This document shows, in pieces, positions 1 to 7,607 of a DNA stretch of 64,000 nt (position 1 is the first letter of the stretch; each line of letters begins with the position of its first letter). The notes under the pieces are model-generated. The model was not told the origin of the DNA. It worked only from the letters and a program-made list of their open reading frames with translations, and did not search any database. The position numbers were made by a program, and so were the translations under genes. The stretch comes from Aeoliella straminimaris. Its GTDB lineage: Bacteria > Planctomycetota > Planctomycetia > Pirellulales > Lacipirellulaceae. The stretch is from contig NZ_JAMXLR010000051.1 of the NCBI RefSeq assembly GCF_024054565.1, positions 300,877 through 364,876 of the forward strand, given 5' to 3'.

Positions 1-815
1 GGAATCGCTCGTGAGATTGCGGCATGCTCGTCTGCCAGTGGCGAATCGACGTACATCGAATATTGGTCCCCCTCTGCAACGACGCGTTCCGTATCAACAG
101 GCGTCGCCGCGCCTAGGCAAACCTTCAGATCGGTCAACACGTCGGCAGAACCCACAGGCGCTGGTTCGGGGGGTGCGCCAATCACTTGCAGAGCCTGACA
201 GCCTGGCACGTGCAGGATAGCATCCAAACGTGAAGCAACTGCTTTGTCTCGCCCGTAGGCACCTCTAGTGTATTCAGCCAGCTTTAGCAAAGCCTTTCGC
301 AACTCACCCTCGATCGGCTTAAACTTGCCGAAGAACTCCGCCTGCTTTTGCAAACCAGACGGAGGTACCCCCCGGTAGTTTGAGCCTTGGTGCTCGACAC
401 AATCTCGCGCCAAGCAGATGAGATCATCTTCGGTGAGAGGGAGCTTTCGCCGCATCAACGCTGCCAGCGCTTCGCGAATGCCCATGAGTACGTAGCTGGG
501 TGCGAGATTTTTGTCCCTCGAGCCAACATGGTAATGTTCACCCTGTTCTTCGTACTCCTTACGGATGTCGTCGTCGACCTGCCACCAATAGACAGTCTGT
601 TCGGCGAGAGCCAGCACACAACGGCGATTCCACTCGGGGTCCTTTTCCAAAAGTCGCTCGCCACCATCCAAATCGCCAATGTCTGGATAGGGCCATCCGC
701 CTCGACTGACGGAGTAGCCTTCTACCACCTTCGCGGCTGCCTCGTGAGCCTCGCGATCGGATGTTTGGGAGCAATCGAACGGCTTGATTTCAAACTTGAT
801 ATTCCCTTTGGCCAC
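1..815 (-). CDS. Hypothetical protein, C-terminus beyond window edge
   Basis: An uninterrupted minus-strand frame of 271 codons runs from a GTG at 815-813 to the window edge with no stop. It is hidden in ATG-only scans because the first in-frame ATG is far downstream. The GTG lies 5 nt after the stop of the upstream gene, and AGGAG is only 2 nt away, so start placement is uncertain and translational coupling is plausible. The product is acidic, soluble, without signal peptide or membrane segment, and contains motifs such as RGGWPYPDIGD and YWWQVDDDIRKEY. I do not recognise the family. It forms a two-gene operon with the 133-aa protein upstream. Confidence 0.6.
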   Translation of the reverse strand, partial: MAKGNIKFEIKPFDCSQTSDREAHEAAAKVVEGYSVSRGGWPYPDIGDLDGGERLLEKDPEWNRRCVLALAEQTVYWWQVDDDIRKEYEEQGEHYHVGSRDKNLAPSYVLMGIREALAALMRRKLPLTEDDLICLARDCVEHQGSNYRGVPPSGLQKQAEFFGKFKPIEGELRKALLKLAEYTRGAYGRDKAVASRLDAILHVPGCQALQVIGAPPEPAPVGSADVLTDLKVCLGAATPVDTERVVAEGDQYSMYVDSPLADEHAAISRAI

Positions 816-820
816 CGCTC

Positions 821-1222
821 CTACCCCCCCACCAATGGCACCAGCTTCAAAAAGCTCACCGTCGTCCCCGGGGTGATGGTCACCCGCTCTTCGAGCGAGT
901 CGGCCTGGCGGTCGTTTACCAGCACCAGGATGCTGCCGGCTTCGAACGCGGTGGTGGCCTTGTCGAACTGCTCCTGCCAGTCGATTTGCCGCTTGGTCTT
1001 CAGTTTGTAGCCGTTGAGCGTCTGCTCGGCGTCGGTTGGCATCACCAGGCCGCGAAACACGGGCTGCTGGGCCTGCTGCAGGTTGAAGTCCTGCACTTCC
1101 TGATAGACCCGCTCGCGGATCAGCTCCCGAATGGTGATCTCTTCGGTGAGAAACTCCAGGACGATCGGCTCGCCCCGGTCGCCGGTGGTCGATTCGTCGT
1201 AGACTTCGAGTGTCGCAGGCAT
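821..1222 (-). CDS. Hypothetical protein, 133 aa
   Basis: A complete small soluble protein starting MPATLEVYDESTTGDRGEP. No signal peptide or membrane segment is visible. Two parts look structured: an acidic helical stretch around residues 20-50 (EFLTEEITIRELIRERVYQE) and a beta-rich C-terminus ending VSFLKLVPLVGG. It sits 5 nt upstream of the large partial gene, so the two are probably co-transcribed and may act together. No known domain recognised. Confidence 0.6.
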   Translation of the reverse strand: MPATLEVYDESTTGDRGEPIVLEFLTEEITIRELIRERVYQEVQDFNLQQAQQPVFRGLVMPTDAEQTLNGYKLKTKRQIDWQEQFDKATTAFEAGSILVLVNDRQADSLEERVTITPGTTVSFLKLVPLVGG

Positions 1223-1449
1223 CGTGAGCTCCGTGCGGATGAGTAGCGAGAAACGATGCCCGCATTATCCCGCGACCGGCGGCAGGCTGCAACTACTGGG
1301 AAATAATGACGAAGTACCGCTAGTCTGTGAGCCGAACGCGCTAGTGTCGGGTGGCGGAGGGGCAAGCGTGGCTTCGAGAACGTGCGGCGGCGAGACAACG
1401 TGGCGACGTAAAGCACCCGAGGCTAACGCCTATGGCTCACTATTCCCCA

Positions 1450-2727
1450 TCATTCTCGCAGCTGGAACAGCCGTCGCAGCGCGTCGAGCAGGCTGGTGTG
1501 ACTGTCGTTCTCGGCTTCGTCGCGGAGCGATTGCAGCGGCGGGTGCAAGAGTTTGTTGACCAGGCGGTCCGCAAAGCGGGTGATTTCTTCCTGGGACTTC
1601 TGGTCCAGGTCGCCCAGCTTGTTCAATAGTCGGGCTAGCTCGGCCTGCTTCACCACGTCCCACTCGGCGCGCAGCTGCGTGATCAGCGGCGAGCTGACTT
1701 GCATACGGGCGTCGGTCAGGAAGCGGGAGGTTTCCTCGCCGATGATCCGTTCGGCGCGGGGCAACTCGCGTTGGCGGCTTTTGCGATTCTGCTCGCACGC
1801 GGCGGCCAGGTCGTCGATCGAGTACAAGTAGGTACCCAGCTCTTCGCCGATGGCCGGTTCGAAGTCGCGGGGCATGGCAAGATCCAGGATGAACAGGGGG
1901 CGCTGATTTCGCTCGTCGGCGATCTGCTTCCGATAGTATTCCAGGGTAACGATCGGATGGCCAGCGGCCGTGGTCGAGATCACCAGATCGGCCCGCACAA
2001 GCTGGCGATGCAGATCGCCCCAGGACGCAGCCTCGGCCTGCCACTGGGCCGCGAGCGCCTGGGCCCGGCCCGGGTCGCGATTGAGAATCGTGAACCGCTT
2101 GGCGCCGGCGTCGCGGAGGTATCGCAGCGTCTCGTCGGCCATTTCGCCCGCGCCGATCACCAGCACCCGCTTATCGTCGAACCGCTCGAAGATGCGGCTG
2201 GCAAAGTCGGCAATGGCCACGCTGGGGATACTCACCCGATGGCGGTGCAACGAGGTTTCGCTGGTTACCCGCCGAGCGACACGCAGTGCGGCCTGAAAGC
2301 AACCATGCATGTGCGGTCCGGCGGAGCCAAGTTCGCACGCCAGCTCATACGCTTGTTTCACCTGAGCCAGAATCTGGGGCTCGCCCACTACCATGCTGTC
2401 GAGGCTGGCCGCTACGCGGAACAGATGCTCCACCACCGCCTGACCATCGAGCGAGACCAGCTGCTGCGTGATTTCGTCCAGGGGAATGGAGTGCCAGCCA
2501 GCCAGGTACTCGGCCAGCGAGTTATCGGTGAACGCATCGCTATGGCCGGCGGCCGCGGCGTAGAACTCGGTGCGGTTGCAGGTGGAAAGCAGCACCGCCT
2601 CGACGCCCGGATGCGACTGCTGCCAGGCCGACAAGGCATTGGCCGCCTGATCGGGGGTGAACGCCAGCCGCTCGCGGAACGCAATATTCGACTGGTGATG
2701 CGAACATCCCACCATGCGCAGGTTCAT
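1450..2727 (-). CDS. hemA: Glutamyl-tRNA reductase
   Basis: Reduces glutamyl-tRNA(Glu) with NADPH to glutamate-1-semialdehyde, the first committed step of C5 tetrapyrrole (heme) synthesis in the cytoplasm. At 425 aa it has full family length. Visible are the N-terminal MVGCSHHQSNIAFRERLAF block, the catalytic cysteine C50 in LLSTCNRTEF, the VVGEPQILAQVKQAYE signature around residue 113, and the NADP-binding VLVIGAGEMADETLRYL after residue 188, followed by the helical dimerisation tail. Its ATG overlaps the stop of the upstream HemX/CcsA-like gene by 4 nt, so the two are translationally coupled. Confidence 0.97.
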   Translation of the reverse strand: MNLRMVGCSHHQSNIAFRERLAFTPDQAANALSAWQQSHPGVEAVLLSTCNRTEFYAAAAGHSDAFTDNSLAEYLAGWHSIPLDEITQQLVSLDGQAVVEHLFRVAASLDSMVVGEPQILAQVKQAYELACELGSAGPHMHGCFQAALRVARRVTSETSLHRHRVSIPSVAIADFASRIFERFDDKRVLVIGAGEMADETLRYLRDAGAKRFTILNRDPGRAQALAAQWQAEAASWGDLHRQLVRADLVISTTAAGHPIVTLEYYRKQIADERNQRPLFILDLAMPRDFEPAIGEELGTYLYSIDDLAAACEQNRKSRQRELPRAERIIGEETSRFLTDARMQVSSPLITQLRAEWDVVKQAELARLLNKLGDLDQKSQEEITRFADRLVNKLLHPPLQSLRDEAENDSHTSLLDALRRLFQLRE

Positions 2728-3671
2728 GACAGGACCTCCGCTTTGTGCCTTCCGACGAGATGTAGTTCGTCGGCTGCTGACTCACTAGATGCAACGCTTG
2801 GTGGAGCGAAATGAGCTGATGGATCCTGTGATTGAGCTGCACTCGCTTCCCGAGGTCTTCCATGCACGTCGTTCATCGTGAAAGTGATGAGAGTCAGCGC
2901 CAGGAAGCCGAACGATGCCAGCGTGAGATACGCCACCTTGCGACCTCTGCGGGCCGAGGGATAGATCATGCGAAACACCTCGGCCACGATCAGCCACACC
3001 AGCATCAGCAGCAGGCTGATCACCACGGGGTCGCCGAACAGTTGGTAGCTGCTGTCGCCACTGTGTTGAAGGCGGCTAAGCACGATGCCGCTGATGAAAC
3101 CACCGCAGACCAGCACGACCGAAAAACTGAGCGCACGGCTGTTGGTCCGCTCGAGCCACTCGAGGCTCGGCAATTGGAACTCAGGCGACGGCGGCACCTT
3201 GTGTTTGAGCCGCCAGCTTTGGATCAGGTACATCAGCCCCGCAATGAAACCCACGCTGACCGTGACGGTCGAGAGCGTCATCAGACTGCCATGCAACGCG
3301 CCCCAGAACTGCGAGGCCCGCTGCTGGGCGAAGGGCTCGGTGCTGGCTGTTTCGGCCAGCGCAATGGTTATCAGCACCAGCGGCAACACAAACAGCCCCA
3401 TGGCAGTCTTCGGCGAGGTAAACACCACCCACAAGTAGAACGCAGCCAGCACCCAAGCCACGACCAGGTACCACAGCTCGGGCGTGCGAAGAAAAGCAAC
3501 GCTGCCGACGGAGTGATACACCAGGTAAGCGGAGTGCGCCACCAGCCCGGCCACGGCCATGACAACCATCGCCAATCGATGCCACCCAAACCGCACCCAC
3601 AGCCCAGCGATCTCGAGCACGAGCGCCACGGTGTAAGAAGCGGCGAAGCATAATACGGATACGTTTCCCAT
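2724..3671 (-). CDS. HemX/CcsA-like cytochrome c assembly membrane protein
   Basis: A 315-aa polytopic inner-membrane protein with about eight hydrophobic helices and a soluble C-terminal tail after residue 275. The central FWGALHGSLMTLSTVTVSVGFIAGLMYLIQ region (residues 122-151) matches the pattern of HemX/CcsA proteins, including the conserved histidine (WGALHG). HemX in Gram-positives affects HemA level, while CcsA/CcmC handle heme for cytochrome c. The ATGA overlap with hemA supports a heme-related role. The gene starts at ATG 3671, just outside the repeat-flanked four-helix-bundle gene. Family assignment is firm; the exact role (HemA control or heme transport) is not. Confidence 0.85.
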   Translation of the reverse strand: MGNVSVLCFAASYTVALVLEIAGLWVRFGWHRLAMVVMAVAGLVAHSAYLVYHSVGSVAFLRTPELWYLVVAWVLAAFYLWVVFTSPKTAMGLFVLPLVLITIALAETASTEPFAQQRASQFWGALHGSLMTLSTVTVSVGFIAGLMYLIQSWRLKHKVPPSPEFQLPSLEWLERTNSRALSFSVVLVCGGFISGIVLSRLQHSGDSSYQLFGDPVVISLLLMLVWLIVAEVFRMIYPSARRGRKVAYLTLASFGFLALTLITFTMNDVHGRPREASAAQSQDPSAHFAPPSVASSESAADELHLVGRHKAEVLS

Positions 3672-3690
3672 GGATCACTGCTGCTGGGGA

Positions 3691-3724
3691 AATGACCAAT
3701 GTTTAATTAACAATGACCAATGAC
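3691..3724 (+). repeat. Left inverted repeat of four-helix-bundle element
   Basis: Begins AATGACCAATGTTTAATT and ends ACAATGACCAATGAC. It differs from the right copy only by TTT for CCC at positions 12-14 and A for G at position 29. It lies 5 nt beyond the stop codon of the four-helix-bundle gene. Confidence 0.8.
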
Positions 3725-3728
3725 AGCA

Positions 3729-4130
3729 CTATTCTGAATCACCTGGCTTGGAGTTGCGATGGATAGCGGCGAAGACCTTGGTCAACTCGTTGGCCTCGCT
3801 CCAGAGTCGCCTGGCTTCCTCGCGGTGATTCGGACAGGCCGCCACGAGCAGCCTGAGCCGTTGTTTGCTCTCCGTTGCTTCTTTCTTGCACAGAGAAATG
3901 TGATAGCGAAACTCTTTCTTGCTTGAGGCCTCATCAGCTTCGCAATAGTTTGCACCAACGCTTCCTGTCGCACGAACAAGTTGGGTAATCAATGGCTTGG
4001 AGATGTGATTTGCTTCGATGCCACGAACAAAGTAGATCACTTCCTCCCCGAACTTCGCCGTTCGCTCTTCCAAATCGAATGCCGGTTGCCCACTAGCGTC
4101 ATCGGTCATTGTTAATTGGGCATTGGTCAT
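3729..4130 (-). CDS. Four-helix bundle protein (S23/IVS-protein family)
   Basis: A 133-aa protein with the diagnostic pattern of the 23S rRNA intervening-sequence protein family: FDLEERTAKFGEEVIYFV, then LITQLVRATGSVGANYCEA (residues 47-65) and KKEFRYHISLCKKEATES (71-88), giving four amphipathic helices. Members form pentameric bundles; one relative (Avd) is the accessory protein of diversity-generating retroelements. No reverse transcriptase is nearby. The start at 4130 is chosen because MTNAQLTMTD is encoded by the inverted repeat itself; an in-frame ATG at 4109 is the alternative. An upstream extension in the same frame runs into the sigma-54 gene and is not credible. Base composition is more AT-rich than its neighbours. 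Confidence 0.85.
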   Translation of the reverse strand: MTNAQLTMTDDASGQPAFDLEERTAKFGEEVIYFVRGIEANHISKPLITQLVRATGSVGANYCEADEASSKKEFRYHISLCKKEATESKQRLRLLVAACPNHREEARRLWSEANELTKVFAAIHRNSKPGDSE

Positions 4131-4131
4131 T
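4098..4131 (-). repeat. Right inverted repeat, encodes N-terminus of four-helix protein
   Basis: Read on the minus strand it begins AATGACCAATGCCCAATT and ends ACAATGACCGATGAC. The ATG in its first four bases is the proposed start of the four-helix-bundle protein, so residues 1-11 (MTNAQLTMTDD) are repeat-encoded. Confidence 0.8.
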
Positions 4132-4143
4132 CCCAAGCGAGCG

Positions 4144-5202
4144 TTACTCTCCCAACCCATAGTCCTTGATCTTCTTGTGCAGCGTGTTGCGGTTAATGCC
4201 CAACCGGCTGGCCGCCTTGATCTGCACGCCCTGGCATTGGGTGAGCACTTGGGCAATGACTTCGCGTTCCACGCGGTCGACGATGCGACTGTGCAGGTCT
4301 TCGGATTTGTCGTCGGCCTGCGATAACCCTTCGACCACCAGGTGCTGGGCCAGCGAGTCGAAGTCGAGTTGCACCGGCGTCGAGGCATTCGTCATCTGCG
4401 GATCGGCTTCGCCGCGCACCACGCCCGGCAGTACGTCGGGCGTCAGTTCGTCGCCGGTGGCCATCACCACGGCGTGTTCAATATTGTTCTGCAGCTCCCG
4501 CACGTTGCCCGGCCAATGATACTTCTGCAAGGCGTCCATCGCTTCGGGATGGATGTGGGTAACGTAGCGGTCGTTCCCTTCGTTGTAGATGTTCAAGAAG
4601 TGACCGACCAGGGCCGGGATGTCCTCCGGTCGATCCCGCAGCGGAGGGAGATGGATCGGCACCACGTTCAGCCGGTAGTACAAGTCTTCGCGGAAGGTGC
4701 CATCGGCGGCCATTTCCAGCAGATTGCGGTTGCTGGCCGAGACAATGCGGGTATCGACACGGATCGTCGTGTCGCCGCCCACCCGTTCGAATTCCCGCTC
4801 CTGCAGCACGCGGAGCAACTTCACTTGCAAGAGCGGCGTCGTGCTGTTGATCTCATCGAGAAAAATAGTACCGGTGTCGGCACTTTGGAAACGTCCTGCG
4901 CGGTCGGAAACAGCGCCGGTAAACGCCCCTTTCACGTGGCCGAACAATTCGCTTTCCAGCAGATTCTCCGACAGCGCGCCGCAGTTCACCTTCACAAATG
5001 GCCGGGTCCGGCGGTCGGACAGCGTGTGCACTGCCTCGGCAACCAGTTCCTTACCGGTACCGGTCTCGCCCAACAGCAGCACCGAGGCGTTGGACCGTGC
5101 CACCTGCCGAGTGACGCGGTACACCTCGAGCATCGCCGGACTCGAGCCAATAATGCCCGGTAGCGGTGCGACCGATTCAGGTTTTCCGTTACTAAGTGAC
5201 AT
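4144..5202 (-). CDS. Sigma-54-dependent transcriptional activator, no receiver domain
   Basis: An NtrC-class AAA+ enhancer-binding protein of 352 aa that remodels sigma-54 RNA polymerase using ATP. Walker A GETGTGKE is at 45-52, the sigma-54 contact loop GAFTGA at 92-97 within ESELFGHVKGAFTGA, and Walker B GTIFLDEI at 111-118. The sensor and arginine-finger region FREDLYYRLNVVPIHLPPLRDR follows, with a Fis-type helix-turn-helix at the end (AASRLGINRNTLHKKIKDYG). The AAA+ domain starts about 20 residues from the N-terminus, so there is no receiver, PAS or GAF domain and control must come from a partner or from expression. The gene lies 53 nt downstream of the exported HEAT-repeat gene, suggesting one operon. 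Confidence 0.95.
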   Translation of the reverse strand: MSLSNGKPESVAPLPGIIGSSPAMLEVYRVTRQVARSNASVLLLGETGTGKELVAEAVHTLSDRRTRPFVKVNCGALSENLLESELFGHVKGAFTGAVSDRAGRFQSADTGTIFLDEINSTTPLLQVKLLRVLQEREFERVGGDTTIRVDTRIVSASNRNLLEMAADGTFREDLYYRLNVVPIHLPPLRDRPEDIPALVGHFLNIYNEGNDRYVTHIHPEAMDALQKYHWPGNVRELQNNIEHAVVMATGDELTPDVLPGVVRGEADPQMTNASTPVQLDFDSLAQHLVVEGLSQADDKSEDLHSRIVDRVEREVIAQVLTQCQGVQIKAASRLGINRNTLHKKIKDYGLGE

Positions 5203-5255
5203 CTCTCGTCTTCGCTGGGTGCCACTGCTGGCTGGACCAGCAGTGCAGAACGCGC

Positions 5256-7547
5256 CTATTCCTCTGGTTGACTACCTCGTCCCGCTTCGATCGCGTCGAG
5301 CAAGCTGCCGAGCACCTGTTGGGTCTCCTTGCTAGACGTGGCGCTGGCGTTGTACAGATCGTACTGTCGCACAATTTCGTCGGCCGTCAGCCGCAGTCCA
5401 AACTGCTGGACGCTGTCGGCAAACGCACTGGCCGCTGCGCGACGCGACTCGATGCTGAGGGCCGGTGCGTTGGCGTAAGCCGCCAGAGCCACCTGGCTTT
5501 CATGGGTGCCCATCTTGGCCAGCACCTTCCAGTTGGCTTCGCCTTCGGCCGCGGGGCGAACATGCTGGGCAAGCAGGTCGCTCGCCGCCCGCAATCGATA
5601 GAAATCGCGCTTGTTGTCCAGCAGTTTGCTCGCCACCTGCATCGCGGTGTCGGCCTGCGTCAGACGCTGCTCGTCGGTGGGCCAGGTGCTTGGCAGATGG
5701 GCCAACGCAGATTCTGCCACCTCGGTGAGCACCTCATCGGAATGCGGCCGTGGCGAGGCCACCACGGCGTCGTGCTCCGAAGCAATGGTGCGCGCGGTGT
5801 GCAGCTGCCACTCCCGTGCGAGCAGGGCGATCGGCACCAGACCGGTCGCCGGTTGGCGGCGAAGCCGAAACACCGTCTCGCGAACCGCCGGCTTGGCGAT
5901 CGACATATCGATCAGGATCAATTCGATGTCCGCGTTCTCTCCAGCACGCTCGACGGCCTCTTGGCCAATGCCCACCACTTCGCCTACCAGATTCATCGCG
6001 CCGAGTCCGCCCGCCCAAGTCGTGGCAGCGTCGATCTGCGGCGAGGCAGCCAGGACCACCTGATCGCCCGATGCGGCTGCCAGTTGTACGATTGCAGGGC
6101 ACACCTTGCTGGCGCCCGGGAATGGCTTCGTCGGGTCGATCGCCGCGATGGTTTCCAGGGCCGCGGTGCGAATGGTGGGATGCGGATGCTCAAGCGCGCG
6201 GGCCGTAGGCGAGGGCAATCCATCGGTGGTGATCAACACCGCCGGATTTCGCCGTTCGGCGATCACTTGCAGAGCCAGCGTCGCCGCGGCGACCTGATTT
6301 TCTTCCATCGCATCGCGTAACAGACGATCGAGCCAGTCGGCGGGCAAGTCCTCCAGAACTTCCTTAGTGTAGCCCGCTTCGTGCCCCTGTCGGCCCCGAA
6401 TTGCAGCGCTCTCGATCTTGAGTCGCAACGACTTGGTTTTAACGCTGGGAATCCCCCCGCGAAGTTCGGCCAACTGACTGGCGAGTGGCGCCATGTACAT
6501 GGTGTTGGCTTCGGCCACGGTCAATGCAAGTGGAACCGGTTCGTTTTGTTTGCCGTGCCAGACCCAGTAGGTGACCATGTCATCCGCGCCCGGCATGAAC
6601 ACCGGCGCGCCGCCTTCGAGTCGATCGAGCGTCCGCTCCAGCAGTCCGGTTGCCGATTCGACGCTCGGCTCCTGCCCGGTGAGCGACTTATACGCCCGAC
6701 CTGCAGAGCCGCCACTCATGGCCGGCACGGCCAGCAATGGTGCCGCTTCACCCGCGCCGATGGCCGCCAGCAGCTCGGAAGCTTCGGCCACCAGGCGGTC
6801 GTTACCCGAATCGAGGGTCGCCAGAAGCGGCCGCGTGGCAATCGGTCCCAGCCGCACGAGCGCCGCTCGCGCGCCCTGGCGCTCTTCGTCGGAGGCTTCG
6901 TCGCCGGCCAACAGTTGAATCAATGGCACCACCGCTCGCTCGCCGAGCCCGGCCAGGCCCGCGATGGCATTGCCTCGCGCCACGCCGTTGTCGCTGTCCA
7001 GATTGCCCAGCAGCGACTGCATCCTGTCGTCCGACGCGGCATCCGCAGCCACGGCCTCGAACACCGAGTTCACGAACGGACGTGCCGCGGGGCCAAGCTC
7101 GCCGGCCCGGGCCAGCGACTGCACCACGGCCGGGCCGAATTGCTGCACGAGGGCCACCTTCGTGGCGTCGTCGGGGTTGGTGGCCAGCAAGCGATGGAAC
7201 TCGCCGGCGGCCAGTTCCCCTTCGCCCAGTTGCAGCAGCAGATTGGTCGCCCGCAGGTGATCGGCAGCCGTCGTGCGTGGCTTGTTCAACACCGCGCGGA
7301 CTGCCGGGTCGGCCAGTGCCGTAGGCGAGGGGGCCACGGGTTCGTAATCGGCGTCGCCGGGAAACTTCGGCTCCTGGACTACCGGCGTTTCATCATCGGC
7401 GGGCGTATCTTGCGCCAATACGGGCCCGGCACCCAACGCGCATAGGGCAAGGGCCAGCACCCAGCCAGAATACCACCGTGGACGTTGCCGCCAGCGGCTT
7501 GCCGCGTGTTGGTTTTCGCTCAATCGTTGCTTGCTCATGCTGCTCAC
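5256..7547 (-). CDS. Exported HEAT-repeat protein with receiver-like segment
   Basis: A 763-aa protein with an N-terminal signal sequence: a basic, Trp-rich n-region, hydrophobic VLALALCALGAG, then predicted cleavage after VLA near residue 45. Residues about 90-290 contain helical HEAT-like repeats (GNAIAGLAGLGERAVVPLIQ, then ARAALVRLGPIATRPLLATL). Residues about 495-615 read like a two-component receiver fold: VVLAAS strand, IELILIDMS with an Asp near 546, LVPIALLARE, and a late RP where receivers have KP. Receivers are normally cytoplasmic, so an exported one would be unusual. Function unknown. It lies upstream of a sigma-54 activator that lacks a receiver, with which it may form an operon. 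Confidence 0.75.
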   Translation of the reverse strand: MSSMSKQRLSENQHAASRWRQRPRWYSGWVLALALCALGAGPVLAQDTPADDETPVVQEPKFPGDADYEPVAPSPTALADPAVRAVLNKPRTTAADHLRATNLLLQLGEGELAAGEFHRLLATNPDDATKVALVQQFGPAVVQSLARAGELGPAARPFVNSVFEAVAADAASDDRMQSLLGNLDSDNGVARGNAIAGLAGLGERAVVPLIQLLAGDEASDEERQGARAALVRLGPIATRPLLATLDSGNDRLVAEASELLAAIGAGEAAPLLAVPAMSGGSAGRAYKSLTGQEPSVESATGLLERTLDRLEGGAPVFMPGADDMVTYWVWHGKQNEPVPLALTVAEANTMYMAPLASQLAELRGGIPSVKTKSLRLKIESAAIRGRQGHEAGYTKEVLEDLPADWLDRLLRDAMEENQVAAATLALQVIAERRNPAVLITTDGLPSPTARALEHPHPTIRTAALETIAAIDPTKPFPGASKVCPAIVQLAAASGDQVVLAASPQIDAATTWAGGLGAMNLVGEVVGIGQEAVERAGENADIELILIDMSIAKPAVRETVFRLRRQPATGLVPIALLAREWQLHTARTIASEHDAVVASPRPHSDEVLTEVAESALAHLPSTWPTDEQRLTQADTAMQVASKLLDNKRDFYRLRAASDLLAQHVRPAAEGEANWKVLAKMGTHESQVALAAYANAPALSIESRRAAASAFADSVQQFGLRLTADEIVRQYDLYNASATSSKETQQVLGSLLDAIEAGRGSQPEE

Positions 7548-7607
7548 CTACAAGTCCGCGACCAAGGACCGCGCTGTTGGTATCCGCGACCTACGGTCGC
7601 GGCCTTG

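Larger units (their letters stand above)
3691..4131 (-). mobile_element. Putative 441-bp element: four-helix-bundle gene between 34-bp inverted repeats
   Basis: Both ends carry the same 34-nt sequence in opposite orientation, beginning AATGACCAATG and containing AATTAACAATGACC. Left copy 3691-3724 (plus strand) and right copy 4098-4131 (minus strand) match at 30 of 34 positions. The only gene inside is the four-helix-bundle protein, whose first codons lie within the right repeat. The unit lies in the intergenic space between hemX and a sigma-54 activator gene. No transposase is present, so movement would need an outside factor. The repeat structure is seen directly; mobility is inference. Confidence 0.55.

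Noticed and set aside
387..1010. 207-codon plus-strand frame near the left edge
   Set aside because: The minus strand carries a continuous GTG-started frame and a second gene with better protein character over the same bases.
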